A stretch of DNA of 42,199 nucleotides from Bacteroidota bacterium (GCA_013288235.1 JABDCF010000022.1:1-42199); one strand, 5' to 3'. Shown: positions 8,729 to 17,581, numbered from the stretch's first letter. Numbers and translations: made by a program. Notes: a model not told the origin generated them from the letters alone.

Positions 8729-8801
8729 ATATTTTTACTTTTATTTCGTTAATTTCCGTCCTTAATTTAGTTAGCTATAATTTGTTTAACCAAAGCGCCG
8801 T

Positions 8802-10061
8802 ATGAATATTAAGTTTCGCCTGATCCTGATGAATTTTATGCAATTTTTTATATGGGGGGCGTGGCTGCTTACTATAGGTGAATATTGCTATCATAATAAA
8901 CACTGGTCAAGTGCGCAATTTGGCGCTATATTCTCCACAATGGGTATATCGGCTATTTTTATGCCGGCTATTTCAGGGATCATGGTCGATAAATGGATCA
9001 ATGCCGAAAAACTTTATGGCATTATGCATATTTTAGGGGCACTCGTATTATTTAGCATTCCCCTGATAACTAATCCTACAACTTTTTTCTGGGTGATACT
9101 GCTCAATATGGTGTTTTATATGCCAACTTTATCTTTGTCTATAACAGTTGCTTATTCAGCTTTAAAAAGCGATGGTAAAGATGTAGTAATTGACTACCCC
9201 CCAATACGGATATGGGGCACTATCGGTTTTATAGCTGCATTATGGGCAGTAAGCCTCACACATAATGAAACTTCGGCCAACCAGTTTTATATTGCTTCGG
9301 CAGTAGCCCTGGCACTGGGCATTTATGCCTTCAGCCTTCCCAAATGCCCGCCCCTTTTAAACAAAGTCGCCAATAAGTCTATCATAAACATGCTTGGTTT
9401 AAATGCTTTCGCTCTTTTTAAATCATCAAAATTTGCTGTTTTTTTCGCATTCTCTATGCTTTTGGGTGCAGCGTTACAGCTTACCAATGCTTACGGCGAT
9501 ACTTTTATCCACGATTTTAATAATGTGCCTGCATATAAAGACCTGATAGCAGTAAAATACCCGGCCATCATCATGTCAATATCCCAGGTATCCGAAACAG
9601 TATTCATTTTAGCTATTCCGTTCTTTCTACGAAAGTTTGGGATCAAATATGTAATGCTGTTCAGTATGCTGGCCTGGGTATTACGGTTTGCACTCTTCGC
9701 ATTTGGCGACCCTGCCGGCGGTTTATGGATGCTTGTTTTATCATGTATCGTGTATGGTATGGCCTTTGATTTCTTTAATATTTCGGGATCGTTATTTGTT
9801 GAAACAGAAACAACGCCCGAGATCAGGGGCAGCGCGCAAGGCCTATTTATGATGATGGTAAATGGTTTCGGCGCATTTTTTGGAAGTATTTTAAGTGGCC
9901 TGATTATTGATAAATTTTTCACAACCGCCGACCATAGCAAAAATTGGAATGGCATCTGGCTTTGCTTTGCAGGCTATGCTTTGATTATCGCTATTATTTT
10001 CCCGTTTGTTTTCAGGTATAAACATAATGTGGCGCTTAAGCATGCCCCGGCACTCACATAA
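8802..10061 (+). CDS. Nucleoside permease-like MFS transporter (nucleoside:H+ symporter family)
   Basis: This 419-aa inner-membrane transporter shows about twelve hydrophobic helices along its length. The opening FRLILMNFMQFFIWGAWLLTIGEY, the motif PPIRIWGTIGFIAALW and the second-half segment TPEIRGSAQGLFMMMVNGFGAFFG are typical of the NupG/XapB-like nucleoside:proton symporters common in Bacteroidota. By family it would import nucleosides using the proton gradient; the exact substrate cannot be read from sequence. It is followed 48 bp later by the DUF3667 gene on the same strand, which may be cotranscribed. No purine or pyrimidine catabolic gene is adjacent to support the substrate call. Confidence 0.85.
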   Translation: MNIKFRLILMNFMQFFIWGAWLLTIGEYCYHNKHWSSAQFGAIFSTMGISAIFMPAISGIMVDKWINAEKLYGIMHILGALVLFSIPLITNPTTFFWVILLNMVFYMPTLSLSITVAYSALKSDGKDVVIDYPPIRIWGTIGFIAALWAVSLTHNETSANQFYIASAVALALGIYAFSLPKCPPLLNKVANKSIINMLGLNAFALFKSSKFAVFFAFSMLLGAALQLTNAYGDTFIHDFNNVPAYKDLIAVKYPAIIMSISQVSETVFILAIPFFLRKFGIKYVMLFSMLAWVLRFALFAFGDPAGGLWMLVLSCIVYGMAFDFFNISGSLFVETETTPEIRGSAQGLFMMMVNGFGAFFGSILSGLIIDKFFTTADHSKNWNGIWLCFAGYALIIAIIFPFVFRYKHNVALKHAPALT

Positions 10062-10109
10062 ATTGTTTTTAATTATTAAAGCTAAACTGTTTATCCATTT
10101 AACTCATCG

Positions 10110-11180
10110 ATGAAAAAACACTACCGGAAAGAAAATGACTGCCTCAACTGCGGCACAACTTTAGCAGGCAAATTCTGTTATAACTGCGGGCAGGAAAATC
10201 TTGAAGTAAAAGAAAGCTTTGGCCACATGATGAATCATGCCGTAAGTGATTATTTTCATTTCGACCACCAGTTTTTTCATACTTTAAAACCACTTCTTTT
10301 TAAGCCGGGATATTTAACAAATGAGTATATGGCAGGTAGGCGCGTTCAATACCTGCACCCTATAAAAATGTATATTTTCATAAGTATTGTTTATTTCCTT
10401 TTGTTGTTTAAAAGCGGACACGAGCCTGTAAAAATAAATTCTAATAGTAAGAAACCGGCTAATACACAAAAAACAATTGATTCCGTTAATAAGAAAATAC
10501 TGAAAGACCCAAATATTTCGGTTTATGCAAAAAAGGCGATGGTAAAAAATGAGACCTTTAAATATGGGCCCATCGTTGTAAAGAAAAATAACAACAAGGA
10601 CGATGATGACAATTCAGGTGGTTACTCCAAGGCGTTCACCAATCATCACGATACCACTTATCAGCAGTATTTAAATACGCAAAAAAAATTACCCCCGTCA
10701 GAAAGAGACGATTTTTACACGCAATTTGTTAATAAGAGGATGTTTGCCTACAAAGCAAAATATGGATCGAGGGCTAATGAGGTTTTCCTGGAAGAACTTA
10801 AACACAATATTCCCAAGATGATGTTCGTATTGCTTCCACTGGTCGCTTTGATACTAAGGGTAACGTTTTGGAGAAATAAAAAATTTTACGTTGAGCATCT
10901 GATTTATACCTTCCATTTGCATTGTTTCCTTTTCTTATTCCTCGCTGTCATTATGCTGCTGCAAATGGTACTTCCTGATAGCTGGGGACTTACCGACTGG
11001 CTTAGCGGACTTTCAACCCTATATATTATGTGGTACATCTATCGGTCGCTCAGGGTTATGTACTATCGTTCCAGGTTCCGTACAATTACAAAGATGATCG
11101 GAATGTCATTTATTTATCTTGTTGCTTTTGTATTTTGTGTTCTTCTTGTGTTCGTAGTTACCGGCCTCACGGTAGCCTAA
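10110..11180 (+). CDS. DUF3667 family membrane protein with zinc ribbon
   Basis: This 356-aa protein of unknown function starts with a treble-clef-like zinc ribbon, CLNCGTTLAGKFCYNCGQ, with cysteines at 11, 14, 23 and 26. Next comes the family segment YFHFDHQFFHTLKPLLFKPGYLTNEYMAGRRVQYLHP. A first membrane helix lies at about 85-105, followed by a charged, low-complexity, probably extracytoplasmic stretch (about 106-225, with NNNKDDDDNSGGY). Three to four further helices run to the C-terminus. This order is characteristic of DUF3667 proteins of Bacteroidota. It follows the MFS gene closely (48 bp) and converges on the GH53 gene. I do not assign a role; the four-cysteine ribbon suggests metal binding on the cytoplasmic side. 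Confidence 0.85.
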   Translation: MKKHYRKENDCLNCGTTLAGKFCYNCGQENLEVKESFGHMMNHAVSDYFHFDHQFFHTLKPLLFKPGYLTNEYMAGRRVQYLHPIKMYIFISIVYFLLLFKSGHEPVKINSNSKKPANTQKTIDSVNKKILKDPNISVYAKKAMVKNETFKYGPIVVKKNNNKDDDDNSGGYSKAFTNHHDTTYQQYLNTQKKLPPSERDDFYTQFVNKRMFAYKAKYGSRANEVFLEELKHNIPKMMFVLLPLVALILRVTFWRNKKFYVEHLIYTFHLHCFLFLFLAVIMLLQMVLPDSWGLTDWLSGLSTLYIMWYIYRSLRVMYYRSRFRTITKMIGMSFIYLVAFVFCVLLVFVVTGLTVA

Positions 11181-11269
11181 TAAAAGTAATAAATTAGTTT
11201 CCGCAAGCACTTAGGGCTTCTTTTGGTTTCCCTGTGTTGTCAAAAGCACCGCGGTCGTAGCTCGATATT

Positions 11270-12340
11270 TCAATTAGTTGTACCGCTAAAGGCATCCATG
11301 GCTATAGTCGGTTTGCCAGTAGGGTCAAATGCACCAAGACCATAAGACTGCCAGTTGTTATAAGCTTCGGGCTCCCAATAAAAAACGCCCAAACCATTGC
11401 CGTTAGCTACTGAATTAACTTTGGTAATAATATCTGTCAGAAAACTTTGCGATGCTGACGCAGGGCTTTCGGGCATACCCACTTCAACAAGCATTACGGG
11501 GGTTGAGTACCTGGCAATTAAGGTGTTGATATTTGCGAGACATTCGCTATCTGTTACCGACACACTTGAAGTTTCGTAGGAAGGGTAAAGCGACATACCG
11601 ATGATGTCCCATTGGGCGCCATTTGCTTTTAACCCGTCAAATACATATTCGAATAAGCTATTATCATAGCCATTTGCAACATGTACTATTACTTTTATAT
11701 TGGAGTTAACTGATTTAACTGCTGTATAACCGGCTTCAACAAGCGCAGCGAAGTTAGCCATGCTGTTGGAAGCGTTGCCTAAAGGAAACAGCATACCATT
11801 GTCTGTTTCGTTGCCTACCTGCACCCAGGTTGGTGTAACGCCGTTTAATTGCAGCGTGTCCAACACCCCGACAGTATAGTTCTTCATTGCGGTTATCAAA
11901 TGTGGCAGGTCTAACGAAGCCCATGCCGCCGGTGTATTCTGATCGCCCGGATCGGCGAAGGTGTCGCTGTAATGAAAATCTAACAATACTTTCATACCTG
12001 CACTTTTAGCACGTATCGCTTTAGCCACTACATCGGCAGTATTGTTCCATCCTGCGGTAGGGTTAACCCATGCACGTAAGCGGATAGAATTGATACCCAG
12101 GCTCTTCATAAGGGCAAACAAGTCCTGCTGGTTTCCATTTTTATCATAGAACTTGATGCCTGATGATTCCATTTGCGTAACCCAGCTAATATCAGCCCCT
12201 TTGGCAAACGTACTGGCAACAACGGGTGGCGTATAGGCGGGGGTGGTTACGGGTGTCGGGGTTGGCGTATTTCCTTTTTTTGAACAGGATAAAATAAAAA
12301 ACAACGAAACGGTAGATAATACCCACAGCACTTTTTTCAT
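11270..12340 (-). CDS. GH53 endo-beta-1,4-galactanase (arabinogalactan endo-galactosidase), lipoprotein
   Basis: This 356-aa enzyme is predicted to cut beta-1,4-galactan chains of type I arabinogalactan (pectin side chains). A lipoprotein signal ends FFILSC with Cys19. A Pro/Thr linker at 25-41 then leads to a GH53 barrel from about 45. Family segments are KGADISWVTQMESSG, SIRLRAWVNP and DFHYSDTFADPGDQ. The acid/base is Glu178 in VGNETDNGMLFP and the nucleophile Glu286 in LVEVGMPES; GVFYWEPE lies near the end. Cell-surface or periplasmic anchoring is inferred from the lipobox. It is the last gene of the minus-strand trio but has its own promoter. Its 183-bp upstream gap contains a hairpin, tandem dyads and a -7 box. 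Confidence 0.93.
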   Translation of the reverse strand: MKKVLWVLSTVSLFFILSCSKKGNTPTPTPVTTPAYTPPVVASTFAKGADISWVTQMESSGIKFYDKNGNQQDLFALMKSLGINSIRLRAWVNPTAGWNNTADVVAKAIRAKSAGMKVLLDFHYSDTFADPGDQNTPAAWASLDLPHLITAMKNYTVGVLDTLQLNGVTPTWVQVGNETDNGMLFPLGNASNSMANFAALVEAGYTAVKSVNSNIKVIVHVANGYDNSLFEYVFDGLKANGAQWDIIGMSLYPSYETSSVSVTDSECLANINTLIARYSTPVMLVEVGMPESPASASQSFLTDIITKVNSVANGNGLGVFYWEPEAYNNWQSYGLGAFDPTGKPTIAMDAFSGTTN

Positions 12341-12370
12341 AGTCGGAATGTTAGCTTTATAAAATTGGTT

Positions 12371-12394
12371 GAGCCGAAAGCTCGTACAAATATA
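12371..12394 (-). promoter_or_regulatory. Promoter -7 box and 5'-leader hairpin of the GH53 gene
   Basis: On the minus strand 12394-12387 reads TATATTTG, matching TAnnTTTG. Immediately downstream, at the expected transcript start, GAGC-TTTCG-GCTC (12383-12371) can form a small stem-loop that would cap the RNA 5' end. The leader is about 40 nt. Confidence 0.55.
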
Positions 12395-12410
12395 AAACTC
12401 ACGTTTGTAA

Positions 12411-12462
12411 AATAAAATGTTTGTTTGACATTTTTTATTAAATGTTACAAAAACATTTTATT
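12411..12462. promoter_or_regulatory. Tandem AAATGT-N7-ACATTT dyads upstream of the GH53 promoter
   Basis: Two 19-bp dyads, 12415-12433 and 12440-12458, share AAATGT-N7-ACATTT and start 25 bp apart. The extended 23-bp arms (12411-12433 and 12440-12462) are inverted copies of each other, matching at 20 of 23 positions. They overlap the -33 region and the zone upstream of the -7 box at 12387-12394, as expected of a repressor or activator operator. A hairpin role is the alternative. Confidence 0.5.
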
Positions 12463-12475
12463 CCGCACAAAAGTT

Positions 12476-12505
12476 CTGTCATTATGAGGCACGAAGCAAT
12501 GACAG
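12476..12505. repeat. REP-like hairpin between GH3 and GH53
   Basis: CTGTCATT (12476-12483) and AATGACAG (12498-12505) form a perfect 8-bp stem around ATGAGGCACGAAGC. The core resembles the dispersed GTCATTGCGAGG..CGAAGCAAT palindromes I recall from many bacterial genomes. It lies 18 bp past the GH3 stop and could end or protect that transcript. Confidence 0.55.
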
Positions 12506-12523
12506 GGTGGTTATTATTGTATT

Positions 12524-14794
12524 TTATAATTTCCCTGATCTGTCAGGAACAGTATCCGATATAAAGTTAAAACTTTGCACCTGGTCGCCTATCATTAGCT
12601 TAAACTCCCCTGCTTCAGTAACTGTTTTACTCAAATCATTTACAAAGGCAAGGTCTTTTGAAGTAATTTTAAAAGTAACAGTTCTTGTTTCGCCGGGTTG
12701 AAGAGCTATCTTATCATAAGCCCGTAAACGCTTGGTATCCGGCGATATGCTGGCATATTGCTGGCTGGTATAAAGTAAAACGGATTCTTTTCCTTCGCGC
12801 TGCCCTGTATTTTTTACATCAACTGTAACGGTTAAGGTTTCATTTTCTTTTAAATCAGGTTTACTTAAATGCAGGTTGCTATAGCTAAATGTGGTATAGC
12901 TTAGGCCAAAACCAAATTCATAAAGCGGGTTATAGCCATGTGAATCGTCGGAGTTGCCGTTTTCAAGGTTTTTACGGTAATAGTTGTTTAATGAATTAGG
13001 GTATTTAGGGTAAGTATAAGGCAATTTACCTGATGGGTTTGCATCCCCAAACAAAATACTTGCCAGTGCATCACCGCCTTCATTTCCCGAAAAATAAGCC
13101 ATCAAAGTTGCTGTTGAATGGCTTTCCGCTTCGGTCACTAATCTTGGGCGGCCCTCCGCCAAAACCAATACAATTGGTTTACCTGTTTTAGCCAGTTCAT
13201 TGGCGAGTTCGGTTTGAGCCCATGGCAGGTTAAGGTCATCGATATTTCCTACGTTTTCTGTATAAGATAATTCGCCAAGGCAAAGCACTATTACATCTGC
13301 TTTTTCAGCAGCTTTTACGGCTTCTTTTACATTTTTAAGGCTGTCGAAGCCAGCGCCGGGCTCATAGCTTACATTAGCCGCTCCTATTTTTTGCTGAATG
13401 GCTTTCAGAATTGTATTCTTACCAACTGCAAAATTGTCAGATTGTTCACCCTGCCAGGTATAACTCCAGCCGCCATCAAGCGAGCGCATGGTATTAGCTG
13501 TTGGGCCGGTCACAAAAACCTTCATATCTTTTTTTAGGGGCAGGATGCTATTTTTATTCTTTAACAATGTGATCGCTTCTGCGGCGGCCTTCACACTCAC
13601 CTGCCTGAATTCATCTGACCCGAATTTTGGATAATCATCAGGGTTACCAACCGGGCGCTCGAACAATCCTAACTCGTATTTTACTTTAAGTATGCGGTGT
13701 ACGGCTTCGTTTATGCGCGCCATTGATACTTTGCCTTCATGCACCAGTTCTATCAAATAATTATAAAAGCTATATTCATAAGGCACCATGCTCATATCAA
13801 CACCGGCATTTACAGCAATCCTCACCGCATCTTTTTGAGTAGCGGCGATATGGTGACGATCGTGCAGGTATTCAATATCACGCCAGTCACTTACGGCAAT
13901 ACCATCAAAATGCAGTTCGCCACGCAAAACATCAGTAAGCATATAATGGCTGCCGTGTATAGGTACGCCATTTATTTCGCCCGAATTTATCATTATCGTT
14001 TTTGCGCCGGCTTTTACGGCTTCAGCAAATGGCGGTAAAAAATATTCGCGCATGTAGCGGTCAGGTATCCATGCCGGGGTACGATCTTTACCACTTAATG
14101 GGTCGCCATAGCCTAAATAATGTTTCATACAGGCGGCAACATGGTATTTATCGCCAACATCATTGCCCTGGTAACCTCTTATTATTGATGCGCCCATGGT
14201 TTTTATCAGGTAAGGGTCTTCGCCAAAAGTTTCATAGATACGAGGCCAAAGCGGCGTTTTGCCAAGATCTAAAACCGGTGAGTAATTCCATGGAATATAG
14301 CTCGCCCGGGTCTCGTAGGCTGTGATCTCCCCTGCCCTATGTGCAATATCACGATTGAAAGTAGCCGCCATAGCAATTTCCTGCGGAAACAAGGTACTGC
14401 CGGTAGTATAGGTAACGCCATGGATAGCATCAATGCCATAAATAACGGGGATCTTCAACCTGTCTTTTGCGGCTTCGGCCTGTATGGCAGATATAACTTC
14501 GTACCAGTGTTTACGATCATAAGCATGGCCGCTTACATTCAATATGGAGCCAACATGATATTTTAAAATGGCTTCTTTTATCTTATCGGCGTCTATCTGA
14601 TGAACGCCGTTAGTAGTTGTCGATACCACATCCGATGTTACTTCGGTCATCTGCCCTACTTTTTCTTCGATCGTCATTTTTGCTATCAGTGCATCTACTT
14701 TGGCATCGATAGCGCTTGCCGGTTTTTTTGATTGCGCTGCAACGAAAAGCACATTCAAGAGCATTATGTTTAAAATGATAACGATCCTTTTCAT
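12524..14794 (-). CDS. GH3 beta-glucosidase (BglX-like), secreted
   Basis: This 756-aa exo-acting beta-glycosidase would release glucose (or related sugars) from oligosaccharides made by the neighbouring endo-enzymes. A signal peptide occupies about 1-20 (IVIILNIMLLNVLFVAAQS). The GH3 N-terminal barrel spans about 30-370, with substrate-site segments GIDAIHGVTY, GEDPYLI and KHYLGYG, and nucleophile Asp303 in GIAVSDWRD. The (alpha/beta)6 sandwich spans about 400-610, and the fibronectin III-like C-terminal domain about 660-745. All domains are present and the length is normal for BglX-type enzymes. Its start lies 52 bp after the GH9 stop, so the two are probably cotranscribed. No lipobox is seen, so a periplasmic location is likely. 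Confidence 0.93.
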   Translation of the reverse strand: MKRIVIILNIMLLNVLFVAAQSKKPASAIDAKVDALIAKMTIEEKVGQMTEVTSDVVSTTTNGVHQIDADKIKEAILKYHVGSILNVSGHAYDRKHWYEVISAIQAEAAKDRLKIPVIYGIDAIHGVTYTTGSTLFPQEIAMAATFNRDIAHRAGEITAYETRASYIPWNYSPVLDLGKTPLWPRIYETFGEDPYLIKTMGASIIRGYQGNDVGDKYHVAACMKHYLGYGDPLSGKDRTPAWIPDRYMREYFLPPFAEAVKAGAKTIMINSGEINGVPIHGSHYMLTDVLRGELHFDGIAVSDWRDIEYLHDRHHIAATQKDAVRIAVNAGVDMSMVPYEYSFYNYLIELVHEGKVSMARINEAVHRILKVKYELGLFERPVGNPDDYPKFGSDEFRQVSVKAAAEAITLLKNKNSILPLKKDMKVFVTGPTANTMRSLDGGWSYTWQGEQSDNFAVGKNTILKAIQQKIGAANVSYEPGAGFDSLKNVKEAVKAAEKADVIVLCLGELSYTENVGNIDDLNLPWAQTELANELAKTGKPIVLVLAEGRPRLVTEAESHSTATLMAYFSGNEGGDALASILFGDANPSGKLPYTYPKYPNSLNNYYRKNLENGNSDDSHGYNPLYEFGFGLSYTTFSYSNLHLSKPDLKENETLTVTVDVKNTGQREGKESVLLYTSQQYASISPDTKRLRAYDKIALQPGETRTVTFKITSKDLAFVNDLSKTVTEAGEFKLMIGDQVQSFNFISDTVPDRSGKL

Positions 14795-14846
14795 AATTGT
14801 TTGGTTTAATGGTTGATCCGTTTATGGTTGATTTGATTTATTGATC

Positions 14847-16628
14847 TTATTGTAGTTTTAGCCTATCCTGCAAAGCTTCAATAGCATTGGCAAGATAGGC
14901 AAATGGTGCATTCCAATTAATGGCGATCTCGTTTACGGCGTAGGCACGATAATCATCTATGTAAGCCTCATCTGGCACTGTTGTAGGCACTTTAATTTTA
15001 TCCTGCATACCCGGATTGGGGCCGCCAACCAATAAACCAGGCACCGGATCGCCGCCATGGGCAACCGATGGGCGGTGGTGCGGGTGCATGGGTGTTTTGC
15101 TGCCGTAGCCTGTGACATAAGAATATCCTGTTCCATTTCTGCCTAAAATATAGTCAAGGTTATCCAATGCATAACGTAAGTATTTAGGATCGTTCGAAAG
15201 CTTATAGGCCTGTATCAAAACAACGCCTTGATTTGCCGCTACCGAATTACTGCCCCAGTTAAAATTTCGCGCCGATTTACTCATCACTGTTTGATATGCC
15301 GTTTCATCAGCGCCATTGATGAGGTTGTCCGCAAGCTCCAGTAAGCGTTTTTTTATTTCAAGCAGTTCCTTTGGCGAATTGTCACCAAACGAACTGCTGT
15401 TTTTCACCAGTGTATAGTACCCCAGCAACTTCACCTGGCTCCAGGTTGGCACAGGCATAGTTTCATCAGACAAAAGGTTAACGTTCTTTAAGAATTGCGG
15501 ATTATGTGTAGTTACAAACAACTCCGAAGCAGCCCATATAAATTCATCGCTAAAATTACGGTCGCCATAAGCGCCGGTTGTTACCGCGGGACTGAATTGT
15601 TTGTTCATTGCATCCTGGTTATAGGCCACAATTGGATTTTTAGTTGCCCAGTCCCATGCTTTATTGGCCTGATTCAAACACGAATCAGCCAGACCAGGCA
15701 ATTCTTTTGGAAATTTTTTAAATATCCTGCTTGCCTGTGCCATAACGGCTGCAAAATCAAGCGTGGCGGCGGTGCCTTTTTGAACTACATAGCGGGGTTC
15801 TGTACCTTTATCGGGCATCTCGAATTTATCAAATACTGCGTTGGTCAATTTATGGTAAACGCCGCCGTCGTTGGGGTCCTGCATCGTAAGCATCCAACGC
15901 AGGTTCCATAATACCTCGTTCAATACATCCGGAATATGATTCCCGCTTTCGGGGATGTTGAGTTTTACCGTTTTCATGTAGGATGGAAAATCCTCGTATA
16001 ACGACAATAATGTACTTGTGCTTATCCCGCTGTTTACAACGTATTTGTTATAATCGCCGGCATCATACCAGCCGCGCGGGGATGATATGATAGTATTGGC
16101 AGGCCGTTTATCCGAAGCTGCCGATGGGTGTATTAATACGGCCGTATCCGGATGTCCCTCCGCCCTGTGCCACTTATCTGCATATTTTTCATCAAGCGGC
16201 ACCGAGGCCCGCATAAAATAGTAAGCTTTTATCGAGCCGCCGGCAACACCGCTTAATACTGATTTTTTGATCTCAAACGGATGGGAACTACCAACACCAG
16301 GTATACTTAAACTATATTTACCCGGTTTGCGGTAATTAGTAAAATCGGCAATTTCAGTCGTATTCCCTGCAAAATCAGGTTTAATCGACTTTTTTAATGT
16401 GCCTGTAAATACAGTTTTTCCATTTATCGCCTGGATATAAAAAACAGTGTCCTTACTATCCAAAATTATAGCAGTTTTAGGCGCATCCGGGTAAAAGCCT
16501 ATTTGATTAAAGCGGATATTTTGGTCCCCGTTTTGTTGGGCAAATGATGTTTGAACAAAAACGGTGATGGTTAATGCAAATATAAATATTGGGGCTATAA
16601 TAAAGCCACCGGGAAATTTATCGCTCAT
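14847..16628 (-). CDS. GH9 endoglucanase with N-terminal Ig-like domain, secreted
   Basis: This 593-aa inverting endo-beta-glucanase of family 9 is likely active on cellulose-, mixed-linkage glucan- or xyloglucan-type chains. The signal sequence ends about residue 30 (FVQTSFA). A CelD_N/Ig-like domain covers about 35-120 (IRFNQIGFYPDAPKTAII...), followed by the (alpha/alpha)6 catalytic domain. Catalytic features are GWYDAGDYNKYV, with Asp189 and Asp192 (base and helper), the HPHHRPS loop, and acid Glu567 in AVNEIAINWNAP. It is the first gene of the GH9-GH3 pair. Upstream on the minus strand is an AT-rich region with a perfect palindrome. No SusC/SusD pair or regulator is adjacent, so this is not a canonical PUL as far as the window shows. 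Confidence 0.93.
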   Translation of the reverse strand: MSDKFPGGFIIAPIFIFALTITVFVQTSFAQQNGDQNIRFNQIGFYPDAPKTAIILDSKDTVFYIQAINGKTVFTGTLKKSIKPDFAGNTTEIADFTNYRKPGKYSLSIPGVGSSHPFEIKKSVLSGVAGGSIKAYYFMRASVPLDEKYADKWHRAEGHPDTAVLIHPSAASDKRPANTIISSPRGWYDAGDYNKYVVNSGISTSTLLSLYEDFPSYMKTVKLNIPESGNHIPDVLNEVLWNLRWMLTMQDPNDGGVYHKLTNAVFDKFEMPDKGTEPRYVVQKGTAATLDFAAVMAQASRIFKKFPKELPGLADSCLNQANKAWDWATKNPIVAYNQDAMNKQFSPAVTTGAYGDRNFSDEFIWAASELFVTTHNPQFLKNVNLLSDETMPVPTWSQVKLLGYYTLVKNSSSFGDNSPKELLEIKKRLLELADNLINGADETAYQTVMSKSARNFNWGSNSVAANQGVVLIQAYKLSNDPKYLRYALDNLDYILGRNGTGYSYVTGYGSKTPMHPHHRPSVAHGGDPVPGLLVGGPNPGMQDKIKVPTTVPDEAYIDDYRAYAVNEIAINWNAPFAYLANAIEALQDRLKLQ

Positions 16629-16692
16629 TTACAATAATTATATATTAAAGGTACACTTTAACAGGTAAAACTGGCGGATAAATATATGTGTA

Positions 16693-16713
16693 TATTATAC
16701 AATAAGTATAATA
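16693..16713. promoter_or_regulatory. Perfect palindrome upstream of GH9
   Basis: TATTATAC-AATAA-GTATAATA forms a perfect 8-bp dyad about 65 bp before the GH9 ATG (16628). TACCTTTA, a near-match to TAnnTTTG, lies closer to the gene. The dyad could be an operator, although its AT-richness lowers its weight. Confidence 0.35.
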
Positions 16714-16793
16714 CTAAATTGACCTTTCATAGTTAAAACATGATACTAAATAAACAGGGCTATATTGTGGCTCTTATTTAAAAGCATCAAAAT

Positions 16794-16822
16794 AAAAAAA
16801 GCCCGCTTTATGTAGCAGGCTT
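16794..16822 (-). terminator. Rho-independent terminator of the beta-barrel protein gene
   Basis: On the minus strand AGCCTGC (16821-16815) pairs with GCGGGCT (16806-16800) with one mismatch around an 8-nt loop, followed by a run of seven T residues (16800-16794). It starts about 45 bp after the stop codon at 16866. Confidence 0.75.
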
Positions 16823-16865
16823 GGGAAATTTCACCGTTTTACGGAGTAAATAAATGTATTGCTAA

Positions 16866-17462
16866 TTAAATCTTAAACAAGCTGTAAGCCAAAGTCAGGT
16901 TAAACAGGTTTACACGTGTTTGGCCTGCGCCGTAATTCTGTTTAGTTATGCCCGCTTCGTAACGCAGGTCGATAGATATTTTTTTTATATCGATGCCGCC
17001 ACCGAATTGCCATGCAAAATTCTGATCCTGGTAATCAAGTGAAAATGCTTTACCAACAGCGCCACTGAAACTCTGGCTTTTATCAACTGCAAACGATAAT
17101 AAAGGCCCGGTGTAAAAACGTCCGCCGATACCAAAGGCGCCTATCTTGCCGCCGATTAATAACGGCACATCAACACTGGTAAACTTAGCTGTTGTTTCGC
17201 CGCCATTTGTTGTAACGTCAACATCTTTTGAAGTTAAATACATTTCGGGTTGAAAATTAAAACCCAAAGCGCCAAACCTTGCCCAAATGCCACCAAGGTA
17301 ACCAGCCTGGTTGTTTGCGCTGAAGGTTGACCCTGCAGTTGGCTGAAGGCTCGATAAATTAAATCCCCCCTTAACCCCAAACTGGAAAGATGGCAAAATT
17401 TGCGCCGATGCAAAACCGATAGTCGCAGTAATAATTGTTAATGTGAGTAATAGTTTTTTCAT
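16866..17462 (-). CDS. Small outer-membrane beta-barrel protein (PorT-like family)
   Basis: This 198-aa protein has a signal peptide of about 20 residues (LLLTLTIITATIGFASAQ). It then shows FQFGVKGGFNLSSL, alternating hydrophobic strands, and the closing LRYEAGITKQNYG...VNLFNLTLAYSLFKI that ends in an aromatic/hydrophobic strand, as in eight-stranded outer-membrane barrels of Bacteroidota. Function is unknown; small barrels of this type are abundant and mostly uncharacterised. It lies 187 bp downstream of tolC on the same strand, separated by a perfect 8-bp hairpin, so it may be independently transcribed. A clear terminator follows. The tolC-adjacent position might suggest an envelope role with the exporter, but nothing in the sequence proves it. 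Confidence 0.8.
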   Translation of the reverse strand: MKKLLLTLTIITATIGFASAQILPSFQFGVKGGFNLSSLQPTAGSTFSANNQAGYLGGIWARFGALGFNFQPEMYLTSKDVDVTTNGGETTAKFTSVDVPLLIGGKIGAFGIGGRFYTGPLLSFAVDKSQSFSGAVGKAFSLDYQDQNFAWQFGGGIDIKKISIDLRYEAGITKQNYGAGQTRVNLFNLTLAYSLFKI

Positions 17463-17541
17463 AAGATAATTATTGAAGGTTAGAGATAAAAAAACGAATA
17501 AAATCCCGGGATATTATAGGCAGGCTGCCTTTAAATAGGAA

Positions 17542-17581
17542 TCCGGTTCACACCCGCATTGAAGCGAAAGTACGAACCGGA
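17542..17581 (-). terminator. Hairpin between tolC and the beta-barrel gene (possible weak terminator)
   Basis: TCCGGTTC and GAACCGGA form a perfect 8-bp stem with a 24-nt loop, 70-110 bp past the tolC stop. On the minus strand it is followed by TTCCTATTT, only a weak U-tract. A second small palindrome, GGCAGCCTGCC, follows. It may be a terminator, a processing site or a leader structure. Confidence 0.4.

Noticed and set aside
8775..8790. Housekeeping promoter TATAATTTG before the MFS gene
   Set aside because: Spacing differs by one base from TAnnTTTG and no TTG -33 box could be placed; mentioned only as a possibility.
11201..11230. Possible terminator between the convergent DUF3667 and GH53 genes (AAGC...GCTT followed by CTTTT)
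   Set aside because: Only four base pairs with a 7-nt loop, too weak to call.
15495..15911. 138-codon plus-strand frame inside the GH9 gene
   Set aside because: It lies fully antisense to a conserved catalytic domain, has a Cys- and His-rich unnatural composition, and no recognisable domain.
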